A DNA stretch of 64,000 bases from JACJXF01 sp964349045 (GTDB lineage: Bacteria > Bacteroidota > Bacteroidia > Bacteroidales > GCA-2748055), in contig CAYGFI010000001.1 of NCBI GenBank assembly GCA_964349045.1, forward strand, positions 1-64,000, read 5' to 3'. Of this stretch, positions 63,999 to 64,000 are shown in pieces. Numbering within the stretch: position 1 is the first letter of the stretch; every line of letters begins with the position of its first letter. The notes beneath the pieces are model-generated. The model searched no databases. It saw only the letters and a list, made by a program, of their open reading frames with translations, and had not been told where the DNA came from. The position numbers and the translations under genes were made by a program.

Positions 63999-64000
63999 AA

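Overview
The window comes from a free-living, probably anaerobic or marine Bacteroidota (a Marinilabiliales/Prolixibacteraceae-like lineage is my guess). Reasons: AT-rich intergenic DNA without Shine-Dalgarno-dominated starts, many Bacteroidota-type lipoprotein signals, two proteins with a C-terminal type IX secretion (T9SS) sorting domain, Tat leaders on secreted enzymes, lone FtsX/MacB-type permeases of about 815 residues, and an unusual density of secreted carbohydrate-active enzymes. No tRNA, rRNA or CRISPR array was seen.

Layout. (1) 443-16643, minus strand apart from an alpha/beta-hydrolase remnant at 443: a GH99/WbsX-like lipoprotein, a GH127-like enzyme, two tandem beta-helix (GH141-like) proteins, a 1255-residue LTD + TIM-barrel + T9SS protein, a BNR/sialidase-fold protein and a second TIM-barrel protein. 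(2) 17395-25108, plus strand: TIM-barrel protein, BNR protein, beta-helix protein, sugar isomerase/epimerase-like lipoprotein, S1 sulfatase. (3) 25217-34069, minus strand: Na+/solute symporter, GH78-like, SGNH hydrolase, GH29 and GH20 enzymes. (4) 34080-35716: a graveyard holding a 2-hydroxyacid dehydrogenase fragment, the last 37 codons of an AraC regulator and a Tat-leader gene broken by nonsense and frameshift changes. (5) 35885-45349, plus strand: a GH42-like protein, two near-identical beta-helix proteins and a second GH42-like protein. (6) 45413-63998, minus strand: BNR protein, an IS4-family insertion sequence, a 1535-residue LTD + beta-helix + T9SS protein, two tandem ABC permeases, a TIM-barrel lipoprotein, another TIM-barrel family member and another BNR protein.

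How it fits together. Nearly everything is exported (Sec, Tat, lipoprotein or T9SS), pointing to dismantling of a complex, probably sulfated glycan containing fucose, rhamnose, N-acetylhexosamine and possibly arabinose. The degradation set has no SusC/SusD pair, no intact local regulator and only one sugar-type importer (the symporter). Its most striking property is repetition: three protein families (an unrecognised TIM-barrel family with RD[ED] and CFCxxC motifs, four copies; BNR/sialidase-fold proteins, four copies; GH141-like beta-helix proteins, six copies) recur together in separate operons. I regard this recurring trio as the best candidate for an undescribed glycan-processing system. 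Substrate and catalytic activity are inference.
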